In this document: piece by piece, positions 1 to 7,101 of the stretch
How the letters are laid out: each line of letters starts with the position of its first letter
Position numbering within the stretch: position 1 is the stretch's first letter
Assembly (NCBI GenBank): GCA_030705665.1
Contig: JAUZQA010000194.1
Span: 1-7,604 of the forward strand
Direction: 5' to 3'
From: Bacillota bacterium
GTDB taxonomy: Bacteria > Bacillota > Bacilli > Bacillales_B > DSM-18226
DNA: 7,604 nt
Notes under the pieces: model-generated
What the model saw: only the letters and a program-made list of their open reading frames with translations
Databases searched by the model: none
Told to the model about the DNA's origin: nothing
Made by a program: the position numbers and the translations under genes

Positions 1-668
1 ATAGCCTCTTTTGCCATTTTCAAGTCCTGATCCACTGTCTCGAGCCATCCAGGATAAAAAGGTGAAGTCTCTACCGTGCGTTTCATTCCCTCACGGCTAG
101 ATATGATTTTCTGGTCAGATTCCACTAAAATTGATAAGACACTTAGGGGCCAATCCTGTTCTGGAAGAATTGGTTTTGCAAACGAATCTGTACCATCTTC
201 TTCGTTTCCCTTCTGCCATTCCACAAATCCTCCATAAATGGAACGGCTGGCAGAGCCGGAGCCTTGTCGGGCCAGGATAGATAATTCCTGCTTGTCCAAG
301 TTTAACCGGAGTGCTTTCGCTGCAGCTGCCGCTAAAGCGGCAAAGCCCGAAGCAGAAGAGGCTAACCCAGCTGCAGTAGGCACCTTGTTGATTGAAGTAA
401 CAATGGCGTGCAGATCTGCACCAGCGATTTTTCTGAACCGATCAAGAAAAACGGAGATCTTCAACGTATCACTTTCACCTCCAAGATGGCCATTCAGTAG
501 AAAAATATCATTTGGCAAATCTTTGCAGAATTGAACGGTTGTAGTGGTGTAAAACTTATCTAAGGTAATCGATAGACTGCTATTCATTGGTAAAAATAAT
601 GTTTCATTCCGTTTCCCCCAATATTTAATGAGGGCAATATTGGTATTTGCTCTTGCTGTAGCTTTCAC
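1..668 (-). CDS. mvaD: diphosphomevalonate decarboxylase, C-terminus beyond window
   Basis: This enzyme performs the ATP-dependent decarboxylation of mevalonate 5-diphosphate to isopentenyl diphosphate, the last committed step of the mevalonate pathway, in the cytosol. The visible 222 residues of a family usually about 325-330 long contain the hallmark N-terminal motif NTNIALIKYWGKR (residues 8-20), the NSSLSIT stretch (29-35), the GHMP-kinase phosphate-binding loop PTAAGLASSASGFAAL (97-112) and GSGSASRSIYGGF (136-148). They resemble the Staphylococcus aureus enzyme closely as I remember it. The catalytic Asp region lies in the missing C-terminal third. The start is GTG at 668-666: an excellent AAAGGAGG (683-676) sits 7 nt before it, and the only nearby upstream ATG is followed at once by a stop. 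It follows mevalonate kinase on the same strand after a 48-nt gap, so the two are probably one operon. The common order mvk-mvaD-phosphomevalonate kinase predicts mvaK2 just left of the window. Confidence 0.95.
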   Translation of the reverse strand, partial: MKATARANTNIALIKYWGKRNETLFLPMNSSLSITLDKFYTTTTVQFCKDLPNDIFLLNGHLGGESDTLKISVFLDRFRKIAGADLHAIVTSINKVPTAAGLASSASGFAALAAAAAKALRLNLDKQELSILARQGSGSASRSIYGGFVEWQKGNEEDGTDSFAKPILPEQDWPLSVLSILVESDQKIISSREGMKRTVETSPFYPGWLETVDQDLKMAKEA

Positions 669-672
669 TGCC

Positions 673-683
673 CCTCCTCCTTT
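673..683 (-). promoter_or_regulatory. strong ribosome binding site for mvaD GTG start
   Basis: On the minus strand AAAGGAGGAGG precedes the GTG codon. AGGAGG is spaced 7 nt from GTG, near the optimum for Bacillus. It decides the start because no ATG in frame has a comparable site. The 48-nt gap between the kinase stop and this start shows no terminator. Confidence 0.85.
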
Positions 684-716
684 CCCCAGAAGTCTTGAGG
701 TATTTTACATTTTTAT

Positions 717-1715
717 TTATGCTTCATTTTTTTCTATTCTGTATGATTTTTGACGTGTAAATATCCTAGATTCATATTTTTCCGTTGAAAAATACCAGGT
801 TTTATCCGCACCTGATTTGATTAATTGATCAGAAATCAACTTTGCATGTTCAAGATTTTGAGCAAGAGCAATCATACATCCTCCCCTGCCGCCTCCTGTT
901 AATTTCGCGCCTAATGCACCAGCATTTTGTGCTTCTTCAATTAGTCGATTAAGGCCATCATCCGTAACACCAAGATTCGTAAGCACTTCTTGATTCTTGT
1001 TCATTAATTTCCCCAGTAGATAGGGATTCCCATACGAAAGGACATTCTTTGCCTCATAGGCAATATCACCAATCAATTTCATTGATTTTTGCATATTAAT
1101 TGGATCTATAAGTACTTTTTCTCGAACATGTTCTACTGCTGAATGTGTATCAGAAATCCGCCCTGTATCTGCAACAACAATGTATAAGGGAGCGGCAACG
1201 CTAAGGGGCTTCGCTTCTTTTCCTTTTTGAAACCAAATTGGAGAATCACTTGCTATCGCAGCCATATCAATTCCACTTGGGTTGCCATGAGCATAGATTT
1301 CAGCAATTTGAACCAGGGAAGACAATTCCTTTTTTGAAGGGCTTTGTCCAAAAAATGAAAAAAGACTTCGAACAAGTGCGATCGCTATTGCTGCACTTGA
1401 ACCTAATCCGCGGCCTAACGGTATCGTTGAATCGAGTCGAATGAGTATATCCTTAACAGGCCTATCTAAATATTGGAGCGTTGCTTTCATACAGGCCTCG
1501 ATTCCTTCAAGTTTTATTGGCATTTTGTCAATTGGACCAGTATAATGCGGACACTTAATCATGATGTTTCCAGCCGACTGTTCAATAACAGACCTTACAT
1601 TAAGCGGAAAAGGTATGGCAATCGCCGGCTGGCCATAAACAACCGCATGTTCTCCAACTAAAATCAATTTACTATGTGCATATCCAATAGCTATTTTTTT
1701 AGATATTGTATTCAT
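717..1715 (-). CDS. mvk: mevalonate kinase
   Basis: It phosphorylates (R)-mevalonate with ATP to give 5-phosphomevalonate, the first kinase step of the mevalonate pathway, in the cytosol. The 332-residue protein is full length for the bacterial family. Visible GHMP-kinase features, in order, are SKLILVGEHAVVYG (15-28) with the conserved Lys16, the ATP loop PLGRGLGSSAA (99-109), Glu139 and GNPSGIDMAA (144-153) with the presumed catalytic Asp150, and the C-terminal glycine-rich motif KLTGGGRGG (271-279). The ATG start at 1715 is preceded by an AAAAGGATGG ribosome binding site about 9 nt away. mvaD follows 48 nt downstream. The upstream 101 bp hold a Fur box and a hairpin, so iron-dependent control is likely. 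Some read-through from the leftward unit upstream is possible, since no minus-strand terminator is visible between them. The start of the pathway (mvaS, mvaA) is not in the window. Confidence 0.96.
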   Translation of the reverse strand: MNTISKKIAIGYAHSKLILVGEHAVVYGQPAIAIPFPLNVRSVIEQSAGNIMIKCPHYTGPIDKMPIKLEGIEACMKATLQYLDRPVKDILIRLDSTIPLGRGLGSSAAIAIALVRSLFSFFGQSPSKKELSSLVQIAEIYAHGNPSGIDMAAIASDSPIWFQKGKEAKPLSVAAPLYIVVADTGRISDTHSAVEHVREKVLIDPINMQKSMKLIGDIAYEAKNVLSYGNPYLLGKLMNKNQEVLTNLGVTDDGLNRLIEEAQNAGALGAKLTGGGRGGCMIALAQNLEHAKLISDQLIKSGADKTWYFSTEKYESRIFTRQKSYRIEKNEA

Positions 1716-1752
1716 TTTGAGCCATCCTTTTTGTTAATAAGATCAAACATCA

Positions 1753-1768
1753 GAGCTTTTACAAGCTC
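1753..1768. repeat. short inverted repeat in mvk leader
   Basis: GAGCTT and AAGCTC form perfect 6-bp arms around a 4-nt loop between the Fur box and the mvk start. No T-run follows on the minus strand, so it is not a terminator for the upstream gene. It could be a 5'-end stabilising hairpin or an operator, or be incidental. Confidence 0.4.
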
Positions 1769-1786
1769 ACTTTACTCCATTGAGAA
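1758..1786 (-). promoter_or_regulatory. candidate mvk promoter overlapping the Fur box
   Basis: On the minus strand TTCTCA (1786-1781) and TGTAAA (1763-1758) are separated by 17 bp; each matches the sigma-A consensus at four of six positions. The -35 would lie inside the Fur box, a normal repression geometry. An alternative -35, TTGACT at 1810-1805, has no convincing -10 at 16-18 bp. The assignment is tentative. Confidence 0.3.
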
Positions 1787-1795
1787 TGATTATCA
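1781..1795 (-). promoter_or_regulatory. Fur box upstream of mevalonate operon
   Basis: The plus strand reads TGAGAATGATTATCA. Against the Bacillus 7-1-7 Fur consensus TGATAATnATTATCA it matches 13 of 14 specified positions; the mismatch is G for T at position 4. It lies 65 bp upstream of the mevalonate kinase ATG and 21 bp beyond the stop of the leftward gene above, and the only gene start it precedes is mvk. PerR and Zur boxes are related (TTATAATnATTATAA and TCGTAATnATTACGA), but the TGA/TCA ends favour Fur. Iron-replete repression of the mevalonate genes is the inference. Confidence 0.75.
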
Positions 1796-1812
1796 CTTGA
1801 TCTTAGTCAAGT
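1795..1812. repeat. 6-bp inverted repeat next to the Fur box, with plus-strand T-run
   Basis: ACTTGA and TCAAGT flank a 6-nt loop, immediately adjoining the Fur box and ending 4 bp before the stop codon of the leftward gene. On the plus strand it is followed by seven T, so it would terminate only rightward transcripts, which have no known source here. On the minus strand it lacks a T-run. It may be a weak antisense terminator or a second operator half. Confidence 0.35.
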
Positions 1813-1816
1813 TTTT

Positions 1817-2602
1817 TTAAAAATTACTCAATATCTTTGCTTCATCTTCCAAATCCAAAATGACCAAATTTAATTGAATATCGACCAGCTTACGAAAGGA
1901 ATCAATTTCATTTAAAGAGCCAAAGCCTCTTGAAACGTAATGCATCAACTTAAACATATCTGGTGTTGACAGTTCGATCAGCTGTTGGAGGAGCCGGTCG
2001 TTACTTATATTTTTGCAATCATATATAAGCGGTTTTTGAACGAGAGAGACAGAGCCAAATTTATGTGAAAGTTTTTTTTCCAGTTGAAGTCTTTGACATT
2101 TTTCCATTTGTTTTTTTAAAAGCTCATATTCTGATTTTGCAACTTTTATCTGATCCATGTTCTGGCGTTTTTTTTCTGCGGCTTCATTTAATGTGATCTG
2201 TAACTCCTGAGATTCTTTTATTTTCACGAATTCCCTTCCTTGTCTATTAAGAGTCGGCTTAATATAGAATTCCAATTTAAATGAGTAGGGCGCAAACAAC
2301 TCAAGAAGGTTACGGTCCTGTTTTAAATTTGTGCTGTTAAGCCTTACTACCTTTTGCAATAAGCCCCGATCATACAAATATTCATTTAAACCATGATAAT
2401 TATATTGATATACCTTTTTAGGTATGAATTTTGCTACCAAGTTATGACCAATTTCATGCCTTTTTGCTTCATGATCAATTAGGTTTTGATAAATACTTTT
2501 TTTAAGCATATTCTTTTCTGCTGTCAGTTCCTTCAAATGTTTATATGAGCCGTTTTCAATAAATTTCTCCATAAGTTCGGCGGCGTTTCTCTCATTATTC
2601 AT
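1817..2602 (-). CDS. unrecognised coiled-coil protein coupled to UvrC-like gene
   Basis: I do not recognise this 261-residue protein. It is charged, rich in Lys, Glu and Leu, and has no signal peptide or membrane segment, so it is probably cytosolic. Residues about 1-55 look helical. A central part (about 60-125) contains the aromatic-rich segment [20 protein letters not shown] and looks globular. A long heptad-like stretch at roughly 125-175 suggests a coiled coil, and a leucine-rich C-terminal helical part follows (about 200-261). Its ATG (2602-2600) lies inside the end of the UvrC-like gene: the reading frames overlap by 8 nt (ATGAATAA), and GGAG motifs just upstream lie within that gene, so translation is almost certainly coupled. 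The tight coupling suggests a protein acting with the UvrC-like nuclease, but no function is shown by the sequence. It shows no remnant of the missing UvrC RNase H-like half. Confidence 0.85.
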   Translation of the reverse strand: MNNERNAAELMEKFIENGSYKHLKELTAEKNMLKKSIYQNLIDHEAKRHEIGHNLVAKFIPKKVYQYNYHGLNEYLYDRGLLQKVVRLNSTNLKQDRNLLELFAPYSFKLEFYIKPTLNRQGREFVKIKESQELQITLNEAAEKKRQNMDQIKVAKSEYELLKKQMEKCQRLQLEKKLSHKFGSVSLVQKPLIYDCKNISNDRLLQQLIELSTPDMFKLMHYVSRGFGSLNEIDSFRKLVDIQLNLVILDLEDEAKILSNF

Positions 2603-3680
2603 CTAACTCCATCTCCAATAAAGCAAACTTTTCCGAAAGTGCGGCAAGGGCATTTTCACATGCTAAGTTGACCAATTCTCTTTTATAGCCTCGTTTAGGG
2701 TGAATAGGGTTTGCAGGGAGAACCTGCTTTACAAACTCTATATTCATGACTGTTGGAAGCATAATCTCTTTTGGTATCCTATTCTCGGCGGCTGCGTAGA
2801 ATTGTTCAAGATAGGTGCGGAACTCTATTTCGGGTTCATGATCAATTGGAAACATCGAGACATCCCTTTCAATCATTTTCCCTTGCCGAATATGAAATAC
2901 TTGGACACACATCCAACCATTTTCTATGGCATACCCAAATACATCCCTGTCCTTGCTATCCGCAACTGTCATTTTTTGTTTTTCCATAATTGTTTGGATA
3001 CTGATAATTTGCTTGTGAAGTTCCTTTGCTTTTTCAAAGTCTAAGTTTTCGGCTGCACTTTTCATCTTCTTTGTTAATTCCATTTGGAGCACTTTATGTC
3101 CGCTATGAAAGAAACGAATGATCCCATCGATAGCATCCTTATATTCTTCTTCACTTACTTCTCGAGCACATGGGCCAATGCATTGGCCAAGATGATAATA
3201 CAAACAAGGCCGATCAGCTGATTTCGGACACCGTCTTAATGGATAAAGATGTTCAAGCAGTTTCTTGATCTCATTTGCTGATTGTACGTTGGGATATGGT
3301 CCAAAATACTTTCCTTTATCATTTTTCACGTTTCGAGTAATAATAAGGCGTGGGTGACGTTCGTCTGTTATTTTCAGATAGGGATACGTTTTGTCATCTT
3401 TTAGCATGATATTAAATTTAGGATGATTTTGTTTAATCAAATTCAGTTCAAGAATAAGTGCTTCCGTATTGGAGGAAGTAATAATATAGTCAATGTCTGC
3501 AATTTCATTTACGAGCTGCTGTGTTTTTCCATCATGTGAACCAACAAAATAGGAACGAATGCGGTTTTTTAATACCTTTGCTTTTCCAATATAAATAATC
3601 GTTCCCTTACAGTCTTTCATGAGATAGCATCCAGGCTGCTCAGGAAGAAGCTTTAGTTTCTTTTTTATTGCGGGGGTCAT
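2595..3680 (-). CDS. short UvrC paralogue: GIY-YIG nuclease plus UVR domain, no RNase H-like half
   Basis: The 361-residue protein aligns with the N-terminal 60 percent of UvrC, the nucleotide-excision-repair nuclease, normally about 590-600 residues. The GIY-YIG domain (about 12-92) retains the expected catalytic set, Tyr30, Lys33, Arg40, Glu78 and Asn90. Four cysteines at 151, 159, 167 and 171 match those reported to ligate a [4Fe-4S] cluster in UvrC. A UVR motif for UvrB binding spans about 200-235, followed by a linker domain ending at 361. The RNase H-like and helix-hairpin-helix modules are absent, so only the 3' incision would be possible, as in Cho. I chose ATG 3680 because AGGATGTGA (3694-3686) lies 5 nt before it; a further ATG at 3698 and TTG at 3701 lack such a site. 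The stop overlaps the next gene, arguing for a natural short protein. No SOS box is evident upstream. Confidence 0.88.
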   Translation of the reverse strand: MTPAIKKKLKLLPEQPGCYLMKDCKGTIIYIGKAKVLKNRIRSYFVGSHDGKTQQLVNEIADIDYIITSSNTEALILELNLIKQNHPKFNIMLKDDKTYPYLKITDERHPRLIITRNVKNDKGKYFGPYPNVQSANEIKKLLEHLYPLRRCPKSADRPCLYYHLGQCIGPCAREVSEEEYKDAIDGIIRFFHSGHKVLQMELTKKMKSAAENLDFEKAKELHKQIISIQTIMEKQKMTVADSKDRDVFGYAIENGWMCVQVFHIRQGKMIERDVSMFPIDHEPEIEFRTYLEQFYAAAENRIPKEIMLPTVMNIEFVKQVLPANPIHPKRGYKRELVNLACENALAALSEKFALLEMELDE

Positions 3681-3781
3681 CACTTTCACATCCTGCATCA
3701 AGTTGCTTTATCAAAGGTTTTCAATGAATGAAAACTCTCGTTACTATAATCTAAGGTTACTTGATTGCAGAATATTTCCCA

Positions 3782-3795
3782 TTGATATAAATCAA
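3782..3795. promoter_or_regulatory. FNR-like dyad in the divergent intergenic region
   Basis: TTGATATAAATCAA has perfect 5-bp arms and matches the Escherichia coli FNR consensus TTGAT-N4-ATCAA. Bacillus Fnr is usually credited with a TGTGA-N6-TCACA site, so the match may be coincidental in this AT-rich stretch. It lies about 100 bp upstream of the UvrC-like start and about 80 bp upstream of the RND promoter. Confidence 0.3.
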
Positions 3796-3872
3796 ATATG
3801 TAAAAAAATCCAGTACATTCTTAAAAGCAACTTTCTAAGTATCCAATTTACACAAAAATTGGTAAATTATTC

Positions 3873-3901
3873 TTTACACTTAAAACAAGTTATTTTATAT
3901 T
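3873..3901 (+). promoter_or_regulatory. sigma-A-type promoter for the RND transporter gene
   Basis: TTTACA (3873-3878) and TATATT (3896-3901) each match consensus at five of six positions and are separated by exactly 17 bp. Transcription would begin near 3908, giving a leader of about 160 nt before the transporter ATG. This is the best promoter in the 386-bp divergent region. Confidence 0.6.
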
Positions 3902-3903
3902 TA

Positions 3904-3934
3904 AAGTGGTTGACCAACTTAAACCAAGGGTTTA
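3904..3934. promoter_or_regulatory. candidate operator dyads at the RND transcription start
   Basis: Immediately after the -10 come two dyads: TGGT-TG-ACCA (3907-3916), inside an imperfect longer element AAGTGGTTGACCAACTT, and TAAACC-AAG-GGTTTA (3920-3934) with perfect 6-bp arms. Their place at and just after +1 suits a local repressor (TetR or MarR family regulators often control such pumps), but no regulator gene is in the window. The second could instead be a small 5' RNA hairpin. Confidence 0.35.
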
Positions 3935-3994
3935 GTGAATCTAGAAAAGCAGTACATAAAAACTAAGGAGGATATTACTACAAATGGGTAACTG

Positions 3995-4036
3995 ATGTTT
4001 CTTTTTGATCAATTAACAGGTACCTTTCTTATGTGA
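3995..4036 (+). CDS. possible 13-residue leader peptide of the RND gene
   Basis: A strong AAGGAGG (3965-3971) stands alone in the transporter leader. Twelve nt on is ATG GGT AAC TGA (3984-3995), whose stop overlaps by one base the ATG of a 13-codon frame, MFLFDQLTGTFLM (3995-4036). That frame ends inside TTATGT (4029-4034), which can pair with ACATAA (4045-4050) just before the transporter's AGGGGG ribosome binding site. The preceding CTTTC could also pair with GGGGG. This resembles a translational attenuation leader, where ribosome occupancy of the peptide frees the downstream start. The 12-nt spacing is longer than ideal, and conservation is untested. Confidence 0.3.
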   Translation: MFLFDQLTGTFLM

Positions 4037-4057
4037 AAAAATATACATAATAGGGGG
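4029..4057 (+). promoter_or_regulatory. hairpin adjoining the RND ribosome binding site
   Basis: TTATGT (4029-4034) and ACATAA (4045-4050) form a 6-bp stem with a 10-nt loop ending two bases before AGGGGG (4052-4057), the ribosome binding site 9 nt from the transporter ATG. Pairing of 4024-4028 (CTTTC) with the G-run, partly through G-U pairs, could close it. The stem is AT-rich, so its stability is uncertain. Confidence 0.35.
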
Positions 4058-4066
4058 ATTTTTAAA

Positions 4067-7000
4067 ATGTCTTGGTTTACAAAGTGGGCATTTAAAAACA
4101 AAGCCGCTGTCAGTATTATGTCGATTCTGGTGCTAATAATGGGTTTAATAAGCTATTTGACGATGCCTATGGAATTTTTGCCTTCTGCAGATCAGCCACT
4201 GGTAACTGTTGTTGTCATGGGGCAAGGAACCGATTCAAAAGCAATGGAAAGTGATGTTACTACACCAATAGAAAGCTCGCTTTCTGGGGTAAAAGGAAAA
4301 ACCAATATTTTTTCAACAACTGGCGATGGCTACTCGAAGATTGATATTTCTTATGATTCAAAGACAGACATGAAAGCAGCAAAACAAGAAGTCCAAGACG
4401 CTTTAAGCAAAATACAGCTACCTCAAAATGTTTCAAAACCTACTGTTGTACAGCTAAATACCTCCATGATCTCCATTGCTGAAATAGCTCTAACCTTCAA
4501 TGACGGTCTCACACCAAAAAATTTGGAGCTTGCCCAGAAAAAAATCATTCCATCCTTCAAAGACATAAAAGGCATAAGTACCTTACAGACAATAGGCCCA
4601 CCTGCATCGTATGTATCCGTAAAAGTAAACAATTCCTTAATGGCCCAGAAGCAAGTATCGCTGCAATCCATCCTTGAAAGCCTGCAAGGACAGAATAATG
4701 CTGTTGCCGTAGGGGAAAAGACAATTGATGGAAAAACCAGCAATATCAAAGTGGTTGGGAACATTGATAGTATTAGCAAAGTAGAGAATGTAACGGTTGC
4801 ACCTGGCGTGGCTTTAAAAGATATAGCAACTGTTTCGCTCGAAAAACCAATGGATACATTAACACGCATTAACGGAAAAGAAGGCTTAATTTTAGTCATA
4901 GCAAAAGACAGCAATTCCAATGCCGTATCTGTTACTAAAAATATTAGAGATACCGTTAGTGAGATTAACAAAAAGTATAAACAATCCCATTCAGCCATAG
5001 TGATTGCCACAGCAGATATGGTTGAAAACTCAGTACAATCGATGATGAAAGAAGTACTTCTTGGTGCATTCTTTGCTACAATTGTGATTATGCTGTTTTT
5101 ACGTAATATTCGTTCAACCTTTATCACCATCATTTCTATTCCGCTTTCACTGGCACTTACCCTTTTCTTATTGTCCCGCTCAGGTGTCACGTTGAATATC
5201 CTAACGTTAGGCGGAGTTGCAGTCGCGGTCGGGCGTTTAGTGGATGACAGTATTGTTGTTATTGAAAATATTTTCCGAAAAATGCAAAATGAAAAGTTCT
5301 CAGTACAGCTTGTTATTGATGCTACGAAAGAAGTCTCAAGAGCGATAACGGCATCAACATTAACAACCGTTGCCGTCTTTTTACCAATTGGTTTTGTTAA
5401 TGGAAGTCTTCAAGACTTCGTGCTCCCATTTGCCTTAACCATTACTTACTCTTTACTCGCCTCATTGATGGTTGCATTGGCAGTAGTACCTTTAATGAGT
5501 TCCGCTTTATTAAGACGTGCAAAGCTTCACGAACATACGCCATCGGTAAAATTTAAAAAGCTTTTAACTTGGTCATTGAACCACAAATGGGTTGTTCTTA
5601 CATTGTCTTTTGTACTCTTTGTAGGATCTATCGGTGTTTATTCTGTCATGCCAAAAGGTGCAGTCGACAACTCATCAGCCGATTTTATCCAAGTATACCT
5701 TGATTACCCAAATGAAACACCTCTTGAAACAGTAACAGCAGGCACCCTAAAGCTAGAAAAGTTTATCCTAGCGCAAAAAGAGGTAAAGGATGTCGGTACA
5801 ACACTTGGGAATAGTGCTGACGCAATTCAATACGGTGCTGTAGACTCACCCACAAAAAGTTCCATTAGTATTGTATTGAAGGATAAAAAAGATACAGACC
5901 GCATCGTTAAAAAAATAACTGATCAAAAAGACAGTTATCCAGATGCAGACTTAACAGCAGGAGCATCTTCCTTAATGGGCAGCGGTTCGCCACAGATTAA
6001 AATCGACATTGTTGGTGACCAATTAGATCAGCTTACAGCAACCTCAGGTAAAATAACAAATGCGATAAAAAATATTAGCGGGATCGAAAAAATTTCAACA
6101 AATGAAGAAAAGACAAAAACTGTTTATTCATTCGAAGTTGATCCTGCAAAGGGAAATCCGCAGCAGCTCGCACAGCAGCTTGGAGTGATGCTCAACAAAA
6201 CACCACTTGGGACCATTAATATAAATAACCAAAAAACAACTGTTTTTCTAGATTCTATGCTGGATCCAAAATCACCTGATGACTTGAAAAATATTCCGAT
6301 TATGACACCAACAGGGATGGCTCCTGTATCGACGATTGCAACATTATCGCAGCAAGAAAAGCCTACAACTCAATATCATAAGGATGGCAATCCATATGTG
6401 GAAATTGTCGCTTCGGTTGATGCAAATAAACTTTCGGAGGTTACCACCGAAATAAACAAAAAAATCTTTGGGGACAAACAAAAGATAAAGCCAATCAAAC
6501 TGCCAAATAGCGTTAATGTTGTGATTGGCGGAGCAAGTACCCAGCAATCGAGTGATTTTACTGATTTATTTACAACCATGGCAATGTCCATTGGGATTGT
6601 ATTTCTCATAATGGTTATCACCTTTAAAACGATACGTGCACCAATTTCTATTTTATTTTCTCTTCCGCTTGCCGCAGTTGGGGCTATTTTAGGACTGCTC
6701 ATTAGTAGAATTACAGTTGATCTTACTGCCCTTCTTGGTGCATTAATGTTAATTGGAATTGTTGTGACAAACGCCATTGTACTTTTAGACAGGGTGAAAC
6801 ACAACGAACAAAACATGATTATCCGAGATGCCATCGTAGAAGCAGCATCCATTAGAATGAGGCCGATCCTGATGACTGCGATCGCTACGATTTCTGCCAT
6901 GCTGCCACTTTTGTTTAAAAAAGCGGAAACAGGAAACTTAGTTTCTCAAAGCCTGGCAATTGTCGTTATTGGCGGATTAACGGTTGCAACTTTATTAACA

Positions 7001-7096
7001 TTAGTTGTCATTCCTGTCGTTTATGAACTATTCCATTTCAAAAAATCCAAGAAGCAAAGACTAAAGAGGCAAGCTGAAAATAATCTATCAGTATAA
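4067..7096 (+). CDS. RND-family efflux transporter (AcrB/SwrC-like)
   Basis: This 1009-residue inner-membrane protein has the complete duplicated RND architecture: TM1 (about 14-33), a large extracytoplasmic loop, TM2-6 (about 328-485), TM7 (about 508-527), a second large loop, and TM8-12 (about 832-1000), ending in a basic cytoplasmic tail. It resembles B. subtilis SwrC/YerP, the proton-driven exporter linked to surfactin tolerance and swarming. In TM4, GRLVDDSIVVIENIFR carries the Asp393-Asp394 pair corresponding to the proton-relay aspartates of AcrB. In TM10, the position of AcrB Lys940 is Thr901 (VVTNAIVLLDR), as in Gram-positive relatives. MPMEFLPSADQP follows TM1, typical of the family. 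The ATG start has AGGGGG 9 nt upstream. The gene stands alone: no membrane-fusion protein or regulator is seen. It is transcribed from the 3873 promoter and ends at the terminator just downstream. Substrates cannot be inferred. Confidence 0.95.
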   Translation: MSWFTKWAFKNKAAVSIMSILVLIMGLISYLTMPMEFLPSADQPLVTVVVMGQGTDSKAMESDVTTPIESSLSGVKGKTNIFSTTGDGYSKIDISYDSKTDMKAAKQEVQDALSKIQLPQNVSKPTVVQLNTSMISIAEIALTFNDGLTPKNLELAQKKIIPSFKDIKGISTLQTIGPPASYVSVKVNNSLMAQKQVSLQSILESLQGQNNAVAVGEKTIDGKTSNIKVVGNIDSISKVENVTVAPGVALKDIATVSLEKPMDTLTRINGKEGLILVIAKDSNSNAVSVTKNIRDTVSEINKKYKQSHSAIVIATADMVENSVQSMMKEVLLGAFFATIVIMLFLRNIRSTFITIISIPLSLALTLFLLSRSGVTLNILTLGGVAVAVGRLVDDSIVVIENIFRKMQNEKFSVQLVIDATKEVSRAITASTLTTVAVFLPIGFVNGSLQDFVLPFALTITYSLLASLMVALAVVPLMSSALLRRAKLHEHTPSVKFKKLLTWSLNHKWVVLTLSFVLFVGSIGVYSVMPKGAVDNSSADFIQVYLDYPNETPLETVTAGTLKLEKFILAQKEVKDVGTTLGNSADAIQYGAVDSPTKSSISIVLKDKKDTDRIVKKITDQKDSYPDADLTAGASSLMGSGSPQIKIDIVGDQLDQLTATSGKITNAIKNISGIEKISTNEEKTKTVYSFEVDPAKGNPQQLAQQLGVMLNKTPLGTININNQKTTVFLDSMLDPKSPDDLKNIPIMTPTGMAPVSTIATLSQQEKPTTQYHKDGNPYVEIVASVDANKLSEVTTEINKKIFGDKQKIKPIKLPNSVNVVIGGASTQQSSDFTDLFTTMAMSIGIVFLIMVITFKTIRAPISILFSLPLAAVGAILGLLISRITVDLTALLGALMLIGIVVTNAIVLLDRVKHNEQNMIIRDAIVEAASIRMRPILMTAIATISAMLPLLFKKAETGNLVSQSLAIVVIGGLTVATLLTLVVIPVVYELFHFKKSKKQRLKRQAENNLSV

Positions 7097-7101
7097 ATTG
7101 C

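Noticed and set aside
238..534. 98-codon plus-strand frame
   Set aside because: It lies wholly opposite mvaD, whose motifs are unmistakable; this is an antisense shadow.
2595..3680. Calling the UvrC-like gene a pseudogene
   Set aside because: It has an intact frame, conserved active-site and cysteine residues, a good ribosome binding site, and a stop overlapping the next gene start; nothing of the missing half is found downstream.
3681..3701. Longer starts for the UvrC-like gene at ATG 3698 or TTG 3701
   Set aside because: No ribosome binding site precedes them, whereas AGGATGTGA inside this stretch is well placed for ATG 3680, and UvrC proteins normally start at that point.
3724..3966. Plus-strand open frame of 80 codons from ATG 3724 (87 from TTG 3703) between the divergent genes
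   Set aside because: It has only a weak AAAGG site, an AT-driven composition with no recognisable motif, and it contains the best promoter of the region; it is more likely chance.
4423..5190. 255-codon minus-strand frame (and another at 6376-6900)
   Set aside because: Both are antisense to conserved regions of the RND transporter; the hydrophobic strings reflect the reverse complement of its membrane segments.
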